Positions 8,660 to 16,797 of a stretch of 64,000 nt of DNA are shown here, piece after piece. Made by a program: the position numbers and the translations under genes. The stretch covers positions 35,814-99,813 of the forward strand of contig NZ_JACJOG010000055.1 of NCBI RefSeq assembly GCF_014695375.1. Reading direction: 5' to 3'. Positions within the stretch are counted from its first letter, which is position 1. Each line of letters opens with the position of its first letter. The stretch comes from Coleofasciculus sp. FACHB-T130 (GTDB lineage: Bacteria > Cyanobacteriota > Cyanobacteriia > Cyanobacteriales > FACHB-T130). Below the pieces are notes generated by a model. That model saw only the letters and a list, made by a program, of their open reading frames with translations, searched no databases and had not been told where the DNA came from.

Positions 8660-10606
8660 ATGGTTAAAACTCTCAAATTCTTAACAAATCCTGCCGTTAC
8701 TTCCGTTCTTTTTGTGTCTCTGTTGGGTTTATCAACGCCCAGTACTGCCGCTTTTTCTGACATTCAAAGCCATTGGGCGAAAGATTGCATTACTCAGTTA
8801 GCCCAAAGAAAGTTAGTGACGGGCTACCCGGATGGCAGCTTTCGCCCAGAAGCAACGGTGACACGCGCTGAGGCGGCGGTGCTGATGTTGAATGCCTTCC
8901 CGAATGCGCCAGTAAAGCGTAGCAGCACAGCTTTTAGAGATGTGCCTGCTAGTCACTGGGCGAATAAAGCGATCGCAACCGCTTATCAAAAAGGCTTTTT
9001 TTCGGGTTATCCAGGCGGGATTTTTCAACCGAGTCAAGCCATTCCCAGAGTGCAAGCAATCGGCGTTATAGCAGGTGCGGCAAATTATCCCATCCCGGAA
9101 AATGTCAGTCAGACGCTGGGGCAGTATTTTAACGATGCGGCACAGATTCCCAGTTATGCCCAAAATGCGATCGCTTCCGCCGCCGTGGGCACCCTTGTCG
9201 TCAATTATCCCAACGTCAAACAACTCAACCCCAATCGCAGCGCCACCAGAGGCGAAGTGGCAGCGTCGATGTGTCGGGCGTTAAACATTTATACGATTCC
9301 GCCGCAGTATATAGCCGGGGTGGAAGTGCAACCGATGGAGGTGCGGGCTTTACCGGGAAAACTGGATGCAGTTCCCACCTTTAACAGCAACAGTCCCGAA
9401 CTCGTGACAACTGAAGGCATTCTGCTGTCTACCTTCCCCCCGGCAGGCAAACAGGTGCCGGAAGCGCATTTAAATTTCCCCTTCCAGGGACGATTTGATT
9501 TATTTTCTCACCACATCGCCAGGGCAGAAAATTCCTCGCAAACGCGCACCCTGTACCAAGGCGTGATTTTGCACAATCCCGGCGATCAACCTGCCACTGT
9601 CGAAGTGCTGCAAGCAGCAAGTTACCTTTCCACTCCCGATGCGCCGTTTATTTCCTTGCCAGATATTCAAGATAATCCTAACGGCACCGTCTACTCTGGC
9701 CCTGGCAGTCGGACGATGAACGATGTGCTGCGAGGAATTAGGCAGGAGAAATTCTCCCAAAAGGTGACAATTCCACCGGGACAAAGCCAAATGCTGATGA
9801 ATCAGCCAATTCCGGTGAAGGCTCCTTCATCCAATGGTCGCTCCACAATGATGCGGTTGTCGAGCGATCGCCCAATTTATGTTGCCAATTTAGCCATGAA
9901 TGCCCCCCGCAATGGCAATGGCAGTGAGAGGACACCCACCTTGGCTGAATGGCAAAAGCTGCTGAATACAGGCGGTTTGGCGGGGAAGCGCGATCCAATT
10001 CCCACACCGTTAGATCCTCCCAGAGAACCTACAGTTTTTAGCCGCGTGGCGGGTGTGTCCCAAGGGGCACAATGGCAAGCACAAATGACCGATGGTTCTA
10101 ATTCCTCAGATTTAACGATTCCTCAGCCGGGGAAAGCGTTTTCTTATGTATTAGGCACTCTGCATCTCATTACCCTCGGCACAAAGCAAATTCAAAGCGC
10201 CCCGATGCTAGTTCGCTATCCCGATACGGCGTATTTTGCCCACAGCAACTATGGGGTGGAATACAATCTCACTTTGCCGCTAAAAAACTCTACTAATCAA
10301 ACCCAAACTGTTACTGTATCCGTGCAAACACCCCTGAAAGATGAGGGAGGAACCGATAGACTTTTGTTCTTAAATCCTCTCACTAAGCAAGTGTTTTTTC
10401 GAGGCACAGTCAGGTTGCGTTACAACGATGATAATGGAGTGGAAAAGACGCGCTACATGCATCTGGTACAGCGACGCGGACAAGCGGGAGAACCATTGGT
10501 AACGCTAAAGATGCCGCCAGGTGACAAAAGACTTGTACAGGTAGATTTTCTCTATCCTCCAGATTCCACACCGCCGCAGGTTCTCACCATCAGCACAAAT
10601 GGGTAA
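8660..10606 (+). CDS. S-layer homology (SLH) domain protein with DUF3370 region
   Basis: 648 aa, exported. A Sec signal peptide (about residues 1-31) is followed by SLH repeats: FSDIQSHWAKDCITQLAQRK...GYPDGSFRPEATVTRAEAAV (residues about 32-78), a second at FRDVPASHWANKAI...GYPGGIF and a weaker third ending near residue 210. The remainder (about 225-640) matches the cyanobacterial DUF3370 type, a predicted beta-rich extracellular region. SLH domains usually anchor proteins to secondary cell-wall polymer or the outer envelope. The next gene starts 6 bp after its stop, suggesting co-transcription with the Uma2 gene. Confidence 0.85.
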   Translation: MVKTLKFLTNPAVTSVLFVSLLGLSTPSTAAFSDIQSHWAKDCITQLAQRKLVTGYPDGSFRPEATVTRAEAAVLMLNAFPNAPVKRSSTAFRDVPASHWANKAIATAYQKGFFSGYPGGIFQPSQAIPRVQAIGVIAGAANYPIPENVSQTLGQYFNDAAQIPSYAQNAIASAAVGTLVVNYPNVKQLNPNRSATRGEVAASMCRALNIYTIPPQYIAGVEVQPMEVRALPGKLDAVPTFNSNSPELVTTEGILLSTFPPAGKQVPEAHLNFPFQGRFDLFSHHIARAENSSQTRTLYQGVILHNPGDQPATVEVLQAASYLSTPDAPFISLPDIQDNPNGTVYSGPGSRTMNDVLRGIRQEKFSQKVTIPPGQSQMLMNQPIPVKAPSSNGRSTMMRLSSDRPIYVANLAMNAPRNGNGSERTPTLAEWQKLLNTGGLAGKRDPIPTPLDPPREPTVFSRVAGVSQGAQWQAQMTDGSNSSDLTIPQPGKAFSYVLGTLHLITLGTKQIQSAPMLVRYPDTAYFAHSNYGVEYNLTLPLKNSTNQTQTVTVSVQTPLKDEGGTDRLLFLNPLTKQVFFRGTVRLRYNDDNGVEKTRYMHLVQRRGQAGEPLVTLKMPPGDKRLVQVDFLYPPDSTPPQVLTISTNG

Positions 10607-10612
10607 CTCACA

Positions 10613-11164
10613 ATGAATTTAAAAACAGAAACAACAATTGAAGCTTTATACCGCATACCGGAGAATGGCAAAGCGGAAATTGTAAATGGAGAATTGGTAC
10701 TGATGGCGGCGACAGGGTTTCTGCCAGGACGTGCAGGAGGTGAAATATATGTTAGCCTGCGCGATTACGAACGCAGCACCAAAAGTGGTTATGCTTTGCC
10801 TGATAATGTTGGCTTTATTGTCAATCTTCCAAACCGCCGCTCTTTCAGCCCTGATGCTGCATTCTACATCGGCAACCCTAGCGGCGGAAAGTTCTTAGAA
10901 GGGGCACCCGTTTTTGCTGCTGAAGTGAGAAGCGAGAATGATTACGGTGAGGCAGCAGAAGCGGAAATGGCAGCCAAGCGTCGGGATTACTTTGCGGTGG
11001 GTACGCTGGTGGTATGGGATGTAGATGTACTCAAGGCGGAAGTTGTCAAGGTGTATCGTGCTAGCAATCCCTCAAAGCCGCAAGTTTACCGTCGTGGTGA
11101 GGTGGCTGAAGCTGAACCCGCGGTGCCGGGATGGTTGATGGCAGTAGACGATTTGTTTGTTTAG
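10613..11164 (+). CDS. Uma2-family putative nuclease
   Basis: 183 aa, Uma2 (DUF820). Visible family features are GKAEIVNGELVLM near the N-terminus, SPDAAFYIG (metal-binding Asp), FAAEVRSENDYG (Glu) and E-M-A-A-K-R-R-DYFAVGTLVVWDVD, with the conserved Lys and the W-x-VD strand. The usual second part of the motif is slightly changed (AAEVRSEND instead of VVEVLSPSD), but the charged residues remain. Starts 6 bp after the SLH gene. Confidence 0.8.
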   Translation: MNLKTETTIEALYRIPENGKAEIVNGELVLMAATGFLPGRAGGEIYVSLRDYERSTKSGYALPDNVGFIVNLPNRRSFSPDAAFYIGNPSGGKFLEGAPVFAAEVRSENDYGEAAEAEMAAKRRDYFAVGTLVVWDVDVLKAEVVKVYRASNPSKPQVYRRGEVAEAEPAVPGWLMAVDDLFV

Positions 11165-11215
11165 ACGCCCACTTTTAATAACACTCAATCAAGCTATTTT
11201 TACAGCTAAAAATCT

Positions 11216-11769
11216 ATGACTACAACAGGTGTAGGCTTGTGGTCTGTAGATGAGTACCACCGTATGATCGAGGCAGAAATTCTGACAACTGACGAGCAAG
11301 TGGAACTCCTAGAAGGACAGATTCTAGAAATGAGTCCTCAACAACCTCCCCATGCTGCTGCAACGCAACGGGCGTTCAACTATCTCAACAGTCTACTGAC
11401 AAATCAAGCGTTCCTGCGGATGCAGTTACCGATTACGCTGCGCCCCAACTCAGAACCCGAACCCAATATTGCTGTTGTTCGTATCGATCCCCGCATCTTG
11501 AGCGTCACCCTACACCCGATGATATCTTCCTGTTAGTTGAAGTGGCAGACTCTACTCTAAATAGAGATTGCCAGATGAAAGCACGCACTTATGCCAAAGC
11601 TGGGATTGCTGATTACTGGGTTCTGGATGTGAACACGCGACGAGTTTACGTTTTCCGCGAACCGGGAAAAGCAAATTATCAACAAGAAACTATTTTAGAT
11701 GGAGATGCCATCTTTTCCCCTCTTGCCTTTCCAGAGATTGAAGTTCCAGTGAATCAACTGTTTCCCTAA
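11216..11769 (+). pseudogene. Uma2-family gene broken by a one-base frameshift
   Basis: Residues from 11216 in one frame (LWSVDEYHRMIEAEILTTDE ... PEPNIAVVRIDPRI) continue perfectly in the +1 frame from about 11503 (RHPTPDDIFLLVEVADSTL ... KAGIADYWVLDVNTRRVY) to the stop at 11769. Joining the frames near 11495-11503 gives a complete Uma2 protein of about 184 aa, so one base has been lost around ATCTTGAGCG. Catalytic Asp, Glu and Lys are all present in the joined product, so the break is recent or a sequencing error. It follows the previous Uma2 gene by about 50 bp; the two paralogues are not close copies. Confidence 0.85.
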
Positions 11770-11854
11770 TCTGAGGATCGCTCTGTATCTGCATCGGTTC
11801 GGCAGATAATATAAAGAAAGTTCATTGTGCAAAGTCTTATTTTCTAATCAGACT

Positions 11855-12061
11855 ATGACTCAAAAGCCTAAAGGATTTGACCCAGCGCCTCGTCAGCCCA
11901 AGAAAAAAGAAAAAGTGGATTTGCCTCAAGAAACCGAATTCAAAAAACCGAAAGGTTTTCTTGAGCTTGGGGCAACAATTTTTAGGCTTGGCAAGGAGTT
12001 GGTTAGCTTGGGAAAAATATATCTAGAGCAAGGATTGAAACGTTCCCAAGGCAAAAAATGA
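11855..12061 (+). CDS. Small basic hypothetical protein
   Basis: 68 aa from ATG 11855 (an in-frame TTG exists at 11825). Lys/Pro-rich N-terminal half with a repeated KPKGF phrase (residues about 4 and 32), then an amphipathic segment (FLELGATIFRLGKELVSLGK) that could contact membrane or protein. No family recognised. It lies just before the Dnd-associated gene at 12140 but is separated by about 80 bp. Confidence 0.5.
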   Translation: MTQKPKGFDPAPRQPKKKEKVDLPQETEFKKPKGFLELGATIFRLGKELVSLGKIYLEQGLKRSQGKK

Positions 12062-12139
12062 ACATCTTAATTTAGAAGATGAACAGAGCGATCGCTATTT
12101 CAATTCGTTATGAGTATTTAAGCAAAAAATATTAACACA

Positions 12140-12610
12140 ATGGGTGCAAATAGAATCAGAATTGCGAAAGATAAAGCTGATTTGGTGCAAGCCTTAGTCG
12201 CATCTGATAGCACAACTGGCCCTTTCCAAACCTACGCTGATGCGATCGCGTTTGCAGCAGCCTTGGGGGCGAAGCGGAAAAAGCGATCGCCTTTAGGGGA
12301 AATCTCCAAAAGGGAACCGGGTGCGATCGCGCTAGAGGTTTTTGTATCTAGAGGAACCGACCGGGTAATCCAGTTATTAGCGATCGCTGAAACTAAAGAC
12401 ATAAAAATTCTCTCCCCGACTGATGAAAATTCTGAAGAGCAACGTATCCGGATTTTTGAAGAATATGCCAACGGAGGGTTAGAGATTATACAAGATGAGT
12501 TGCGGGGAACAGTAGACTATACAGCCACCCTTTTATTAATCCTTAGTTCTGAACGTAATAAGGAAGAACCAGTAGAAGGGGAATTCGATCTCAGCAGGTT
12601 TCTCACTTAA
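12140..12610 (+). CDS. DNA phosphorothioation-associated protein 4 (dnd_assoc_4-like)
   Basis: 156 aa. The sequence RIRIAKDKADLVQALV, then FQTYADAIAFAAALGAKRKK, EVFVSRG and near the end IFEEYANGGLEIIQDELRG matches my memory of the TIGR04062-type proteins that accompany dnd genes; function unknown. HIP1 octamers occur within it, so the coding sequence has adapted to, or always belonged to, this genome. The gene stands alone about 3.5 kb before dndB and 8.7 kb after dndE, which supports one large Dnd region interrupted by other genes. A profile search would settle the family. Confidence 0.72.
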   Translation: MGANRIRIAKDKADLVQALVASDSTTGPFQTYADAIAFAAALGAKRKKRSPLGEISKREPGAIALEVFVSRGTDRVIQLLAIAETKDIKILSPTDENSEEQRIRIFEEYANGGLEIIQDELRGTVDYTATLLLILSSERNKEEPVEGEFDLSRFLT

Positions 12611-12812
12611 GTTAGCTTTTATTATTACGTCCGACAAGTTTATCTAGCTAATTTACATGAATCATTAAATTTTTTCTCTCCCTCGTGTACTTAGCGAGCA
12701 TTAACGCGCATAGCTAAGCGCATCCGTGCCGCTACGCAAACGCTAACGTGGTTCGTCGGGAAAATCTTTTACACATCCAACGATACACAAAATAATTTAA
12801 TCAAGCCAGGAA
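12611..12812. repeat. Intergenic region with dispersed 38-bp repeat
   Basis: Positions 12713-12750 (GCTAAGCGCATCCGTGCCGC then TACGCAAACGCTAACGTG) closely match 48041-48078, with about four differences. The copies lie in unrelated intergenic regions, so this is a dispersed noncoding repeat family. No gene seen here. Confidence 0.65.
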
Positions 12813-13856
12813 ATGATTGCGATTAAATTTTGCCGAATTTTGAGGTTAGTCACTCAAATTTTGGCTTACGCCTACTCAGGATTTATCGTCTTGTATTTCC
12901 TGCTGAGACTAATATTTTGGGATAGTTTCTGGCTTGTTGGCTTTGTTAGCACCTTTATCCCTTTTATTTTTTTACCGATATTAATTTTACCACTATTGGC
13001 ATTTTCAACTATAAAAAAACGATGGTTCTCAATTATTTCATCGATTGCTTGCATCTTTCTGGTCAGTTGGTTGCATCTGAAATACTTTTCTCCTCACGCT
13101 TTACGATCAAACAGTTCCCAGCCTAATATCAGAATTTTATCCTTAAACAGCAGTTGGCATAAAACCAGTTCCCAAAATTTAGTTAAATTAATTCAACAAC
13201 AACAACCCGATATCATTTGTTTACAAGAAATTGTTCGCAGACATACTGAAAAAGCCTTTCCTCGCTTACAGACATCCTACCCCTACCAAATTTATGCCCA
13301 AAGCGTGGCAATCCTCAGCAAATATCCAATTTTATTCTCCGAAAATTTACACCTAGCGGGTCATCAAGAAATTCAGCAACGAGCGATTATCCAAATTAAC
13401 CAGCAAGACGTAGTTGTTTATAACATTCAAGTTATCTCTCCCTGGATTCGTCCTCAGAAAATTTTGCCTTTCCTCACTGTCCCGATTTATGATTACACAA
13501 AACGCTCGGCAGAAATTCAGGAGTTAGTGCAGCGGCTTCAGAAAGAAACCAAGCCATTTATTGTTGCTGGTGATTTTAATATGACAGACCAGTCGCAAGA
13601 CTATCATTATTTAAGAACAGTTATGCAAGATTGCTTCCAAACATCAGGGTTAGGTTTTGGCTTTACTTGGCCTCATGGCTGGGAACTAAGCTTCCTGATT
13701 AAAAACTCAACTTCAAAATTAAATTATCCTCTCTTCAGAATTGACTATATTGGGTATTCAAAACATTGGGGTTCTCACTCTAGCAAAGTTTTACTGACAA
13801 CAGGTTCAGATCACTTACCCGTAGAAGCAGAACTCATTTATCTCAAATCTGGTTGA
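12813..13856 (+). CDS. Membrane-anchored endonuclease/exonuclease/phosphatase-family protein
   Basis: 347 aa. The first about 95 residues form three hydrophobic segments; the rest is an EEP (DNase I-like) catalytic domain: ILSLNSSWHK (start strand), CLQEIV (metal-binding Glu), VVYNIQVISPW, VAGDFNMTDQS (Asp/Asn pair), RIDYIGYS and GSDHLPVEAEL (final Asp-His). All metal and catalytic residues expected of the family appear present. The same architecture is known in uncharacterised bacterial membrane EEP proteins; substrate could be nucleic acid, phosphoinositide-like or another phosphodiester. It converges on the DGQHR gene at 13978. Confidence 0.8.
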   Translation: MIAIKFCRILRLVTQILAYAYSGFIVLYFLLRLIFWDSFWLVGFVSTFIPFIFLPILILPLLAFSTIKKRWFSIISSIACIFLVSWLHLKYFSPHALRSNSSQPNIRILSLNSSWHKTSSQNLVKLIQQQQPDIICLQEIVRRHTEKAFPRLQTSYPYQIYAQSVAILSKYPILFSENLHLAGHQEIQQRAIIQINQQDVVVYNIQVISPWIRPQKILPFLTVPIYDYTKRSAEIQELVQRLQKETKPFIVAGDFNMTDQSQDYHYLRTVMQDCFQTSGLGFGFTWPHGWELSFLIKNSTSKLNYPLFRIDYIGYSKHWGSHSSKVLLTTGSDHLPVEAELIYLKSG

Positions 13857-13900
13857 GTCATAAAATCACTATTAGTCTGTCAAGACAATTTTGATAGTTT

Positions 13901-13930
13901 GTTCCAGGCGCAATTAATCGCGTCTGGAAC
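13901..13930. terminator. Hairpin between convergent genes
   Basis: GTTCCAGGCGC and GCGTCTGGAAC pair over 11 positions (one G-T) around an 8-nt loop, between the stops of the EEP gene and the DGQHR gene. No long T tract, but the position favours a bidirectional terminator. Confidence 0.5.
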
Positions 13931-13977
13931 TTAGGAACTCATTCAGTTACACGAAAGCCGTATCTAGAAGGCAAAGC

Positions 13978-15579
13978 TCAAGATAAGATTGGCGGTAATC
14001 CTACCTGCCTTGGCTCTACAAACTTGCCATTAAATCCCATTGCTTTATCTTCTATTGTTCTTCCTTCAGCTACCGCGCGGCGAATTTCTGCACGTTCCAT
14101 GTCATCATCAACACCATCTAGCAAGTAAACAATTAATCTAGCGGCTAAGTCTTTTCCGGCAACTGAAACCCGCTTTTTATTCGGGTCATACAAAACGCCA
14201 TACCAAAGAGAATCAGGAGACTCCATGCCGCTGAAGCCATCATCCGCATCGTATTTCTGAAGCTTTTCAAAAATAGTTTTGAGTGAAAAACCCTTTTTAA
14301 AAACCAAAATTCCTAAAGCTTGAGCTAAGGCAACTTGCCCAACTGGACGGAAAAGTATATTTCCTTCCCCCCCACCTTTCTCAAAATTGAAGCGGCGCAT
14401 TTCCGGGGTTTCTGCGCCATTTTCTAGCCTTTGAAAACTGAGCAGAGTGGTTAAATAGTCGAAAAGTTGCTTAAATTCCTCAATTCCCTCCTCTAGTTCT
14501 CCATCATCAGGGCGCATCGGAATTAGACCCTTTTTGCCCACAGGTTTCCACTTGGGGAATTTGTATTCTAAGTAGCGTTCAGACATTTCTTTGAGCGCTT
14601 GCAGGGTAGTTAAAACGGTTGACTTAGCAGCAACTGTTGCACTATCCCAATTGACACGAGGATTGCGCCCGTCAACATCTTTTAGTAGAGGATGGGTGAC
14701 AGCAACTTTTCTGGCAACAATTGAAAATGCATCATCTTCATCTAGCTGTGCCATCTGACCTTTACTTAAAGGTACAGCCATGAGATTGACATGGACAAAG
14801 ATGGATCTTACTCGTCGTCGTGCCTGTTCCCGCGTCTCCCCAGTAACGACGGCTGAAATAAATTCAATGCCTATCTTTTCTTTGGCTAAGTTTTGCAAAT
14901 AAGCCGGGTCTATCTGATAGTTCTGTCTGAGATCGTCAATTGTAATAACAGCACCTGAAGGCTTTTTATCTTTTTTATATCGTGGGAGTTTTCCCGTTTG
15001 AAGCAACTCCATTAAACCCTGCACTCCCATCAGCCGATGTTGACCATCCAAGGCAAAAATCGTGACATCTGGGGAAACGTTCAATAACCCTACTTTGCCG
15101 TCTTTATCGAGTGCCATAAAATCAGCAGCGGATTTAATCGCCCGTCCGTCTGCATCCCATTCGGCAGCATTCGGATTATCTACCCAAGGTTGATTGACAA
15201 CGACTAATACTGGGGGGAATTTGTGGGTGGTTCGGGCTGCTAAATACTGGGTTAAGGGCGCTTGACGCGACCAATCTAGGGGGCGTTGCTGAATTTCTTC
15301 TATACTCTCGGCGTCGATTTCCACATTGTCTTTCTCTGGGTCGAATTTTTGCCGGAAAAGTGGTAGGCGAGAGGCGAAGCGAACGCGACTGGCAAACCAC
15401 TCCAGGGTTGCCGAACCGATATAAGCTTCGGTGCCGCCCATTTCTATTTTTTGAACTAAAAATTGGTCGTTCCGCGCCAGATATCTATCTAAAAGGAGGG
15501 CGATCGCCTGTTTTTCTTGGTTTTCCCGTTCCAAAATCTGGGTGGCAAGGTCAGTTGTAGGGTTGCTGGGGCTGTTCAT
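13978..15579 (-). CDS. DGQHR-domain protein (DndB-like paralogue 1)
   Basis: About 533 aa from ATG 15579 (an in-frame TTG at 15603 would add 8). The hallmark IFALDGQHRLMGVQGL lies near residues 175-190, and later regions (SIFVHVNLMAVPLSKGQ) resemble the conserved part following the motif in DndB. DGQHR proteins accompany Dnd systems; DndB itself is not needed for sulfur insertion but controls modification density and, in some hosts, binds dnd promoters. This one is larger than canonical DndB (about 360 aa) and is transcribed divergently from dndB. Several HIP1 sites occur within it, e.g. GGCGATCGCC near 15502. Confidence 0.75.
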   Translation of the reverse strand: MNSPSNPTTDLATQILERENQEKQAIALLLDRYLARNDQFLVQKIEMGGTEAYIGSATLEWFASRVRFASRLPLFRQKFDPEKDNVEIDAESIEEIQQRPLDWSRQAPLTQYLAARTTHKFPPVLVVVNQPWVDNPNAAEWDADGRAIKSAADFMALDKDGKVGLLNVSPDVTIFALDGQHRLMGVQGLMELLQTGKLPRYKKDKKPSGAVITIDDLRQNYQIDPAYLQNLAKEKIGIEFISAVVTGETREQARRRVRSIFVHVNLMAVPLSKGQMAQLDEDDAFSIVARKVAVTHPLLKDVDGRNPRVNWDSATVAAKSTVLTTLQALKEMSERYLEYKFPKWKPVGKKGLIPMRPDDGELEEGIEEFKQLFDYLTTLLSFQRLENGAETPEMRRFNFEKGGGEGNILFRPVGQVALAQALGILVFKKGFSLKTIFEKLQKYDADDGFSGMESPDSLWYGVLYDPNKKRVSVAGKDLAARLIVYLLDGVDDDMERAEIRRAVAEGRTIEDKAMGFNGKFVEPRQVGLPPILS

Positions 15580-15708
15580 AGGCAGATTTAGCGGGGAATT
15601 CAATTAATTTTTAAAAACTATCAGTCAAAAGTTGTTGTGTCAAATCTAGTTTTTAAAAACTTTATGTATACTGAGATCGTGTCCAAAACTAAATAAGGCT
15701 GGGTATTT
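15580..15708. promoter_or_regulatory. Divergent promoter region with paired operator-like repeats
   Basis: TTTTTAAAAACT occurs twice as a direct repeat, at 15608-15619 and 15650-15661, exactly 42 bp (about four helical turns) apart. The second copy is the core of a perfect 14-bp palindrome AGTTTTTAAAAACT (15648-15661). A -10-like TATACT (15667-15672) just downstream would place this palindrome over the -35 region of the dndB promoter; AAGG near 15692 could serve as ribosome site. The arrangement looks like binding sites for a dimeric regulator controlling both divergent DGQHR genes. Regulator identity is inference. Confidence 0.5.
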
Positions 15709-16797
15709 ATGCTTACCCCCTCCTTTGAGTACGTTTTGCCTGTGATTCGGGGAATTCAGGCAGGGCGAGAATACTACGTTTCGATGTGTCCGGTGCGATT
15801 TATCCCGAAGCTGTTCCCCTTGGACGATGGGGAAATGCCGCCGGAAATGAGGACAACGCGATCGCTCAACCGCACCCGCGTGCCAGAAATTGCCCGATAT
15901 ATTTTGAACAATCCGACTAACTACATTTTCTCGGCAATTACGGCATCGATTGACGCGGATATCACTTTTGAACCGATTGGAACAGAGACAGAAGCGCGGA
16001 AGATTGGACGCTTGAAAGTGCCAATGGATGCGCGGTTTGCCATCCATGACGGGCAACACCGACGGGCGGCGTTGGAAATGGCGCTGAAGGAAAATCCCGA
16101 ACTGGGGTATGAAACGATCGCGGTTATCTTCTTTTTAGATATTGGTCTAAAGCGATCGCAGCAGATGTTTATTGATTTAAACCGCTATACAGTCGATGCC
16201 GATCCATCGCTAAACATTCTTTACGATCATCGGGACGCGAAAACAAACTGGGTGCGGTCAGTTGTCAAGCAAGTCCAGGTTTTTAGAAACCTCACAGATA
16301 CGGAACGCAGTACGCTGCCTACTCGCTCCGGCAAGCTATTTACTCTCAACAGCATCTATAATGCTACTCTTGCCCTGCTAACGGATCGCCAGGAGACTGA
16401 ACAGCAGATTGAACGAGCAGCCCGTTACTGGAATGCAGTTAGTCGCTATATCCCAGCTTGGGAGCAAGTTCTACACGGGAAGGTCAGCGCAGGCGAAATC
16501 CGGCGGGATTACGTGCATAGTCACGCGATCGCGATCGCTAGTTTAGGCGCTATTGGAGCAACTTTGCTGTCGCTTTACCCGGAAAACTGGGACTCACATT
16601 TAGAAGGTTTGCAACAAATCGACTGGTCGCGCTCTAATCCTGATTGGGAAGGGATAATTATGTCTAGTGGTGGGATTTCTAAATCCCGCACCAGTGTCAG
16701 TCAGATGAGTGCTTATATTAAAAAGCACCTGAATTTGTCGCTGACACCGGAAGAGGAACGGTTAGAGAATGCCCGTTTAATAAGGAGGGAGAAATGA
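15709..16797 (+). CDS. dndB: DNA sulfur modification protein DndB
   Basis: 362 aa, the canonical DndB length. Typical features: FEYVLPVIRGIQAGREYY at the N-terminus, RTTRSLNRTRVPEIARYI, YIFSAITASID, then AIHDGQHRRAALEMAL (DGQHR at about residues 114-118) and QMFIDLNRYTVD. First gene of the co-directional dnd run; its stop overlaps the next start as ATGA (16794-16797), indicating coupling to the second DGQHR gene. Contains at least four HIP1 octamers, unlike the following 5 kb. Role by family: negative regulator or modulator of DNA phosphorothioation. Confidence 0.87.
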   Translation: MLTPSFEYVLPVIRGIQAGREYYVSMCPVRFIPKLFPLDDGEMPPEMRTTRSLNRTRVPEIARYILNNPTNYIFSAITASIDADITFEPIGTETEARKIGRLKVPMDARFAIHDGQHRRAALEMALKENPELGYETIAVIFFLDIGLKRSQQMFIDLNRYTVDADPSLNILYDHRDAKTNWVRSVVKQVQVFRNLTDTERSTLPTRSGKLFTLNSIYNATLALLTDRQETEQQIERAARYWNAVSRYIPAWEQVLHGKVSAGEIRRDYVHSHAIAIASLGAIGATLLSLYPENWDSHLEGLQQIDWSRSNPDWEGIIMSSGGISKSRTSVSQMSAYIKKHLNLSLTPEEERLENARLIRREK

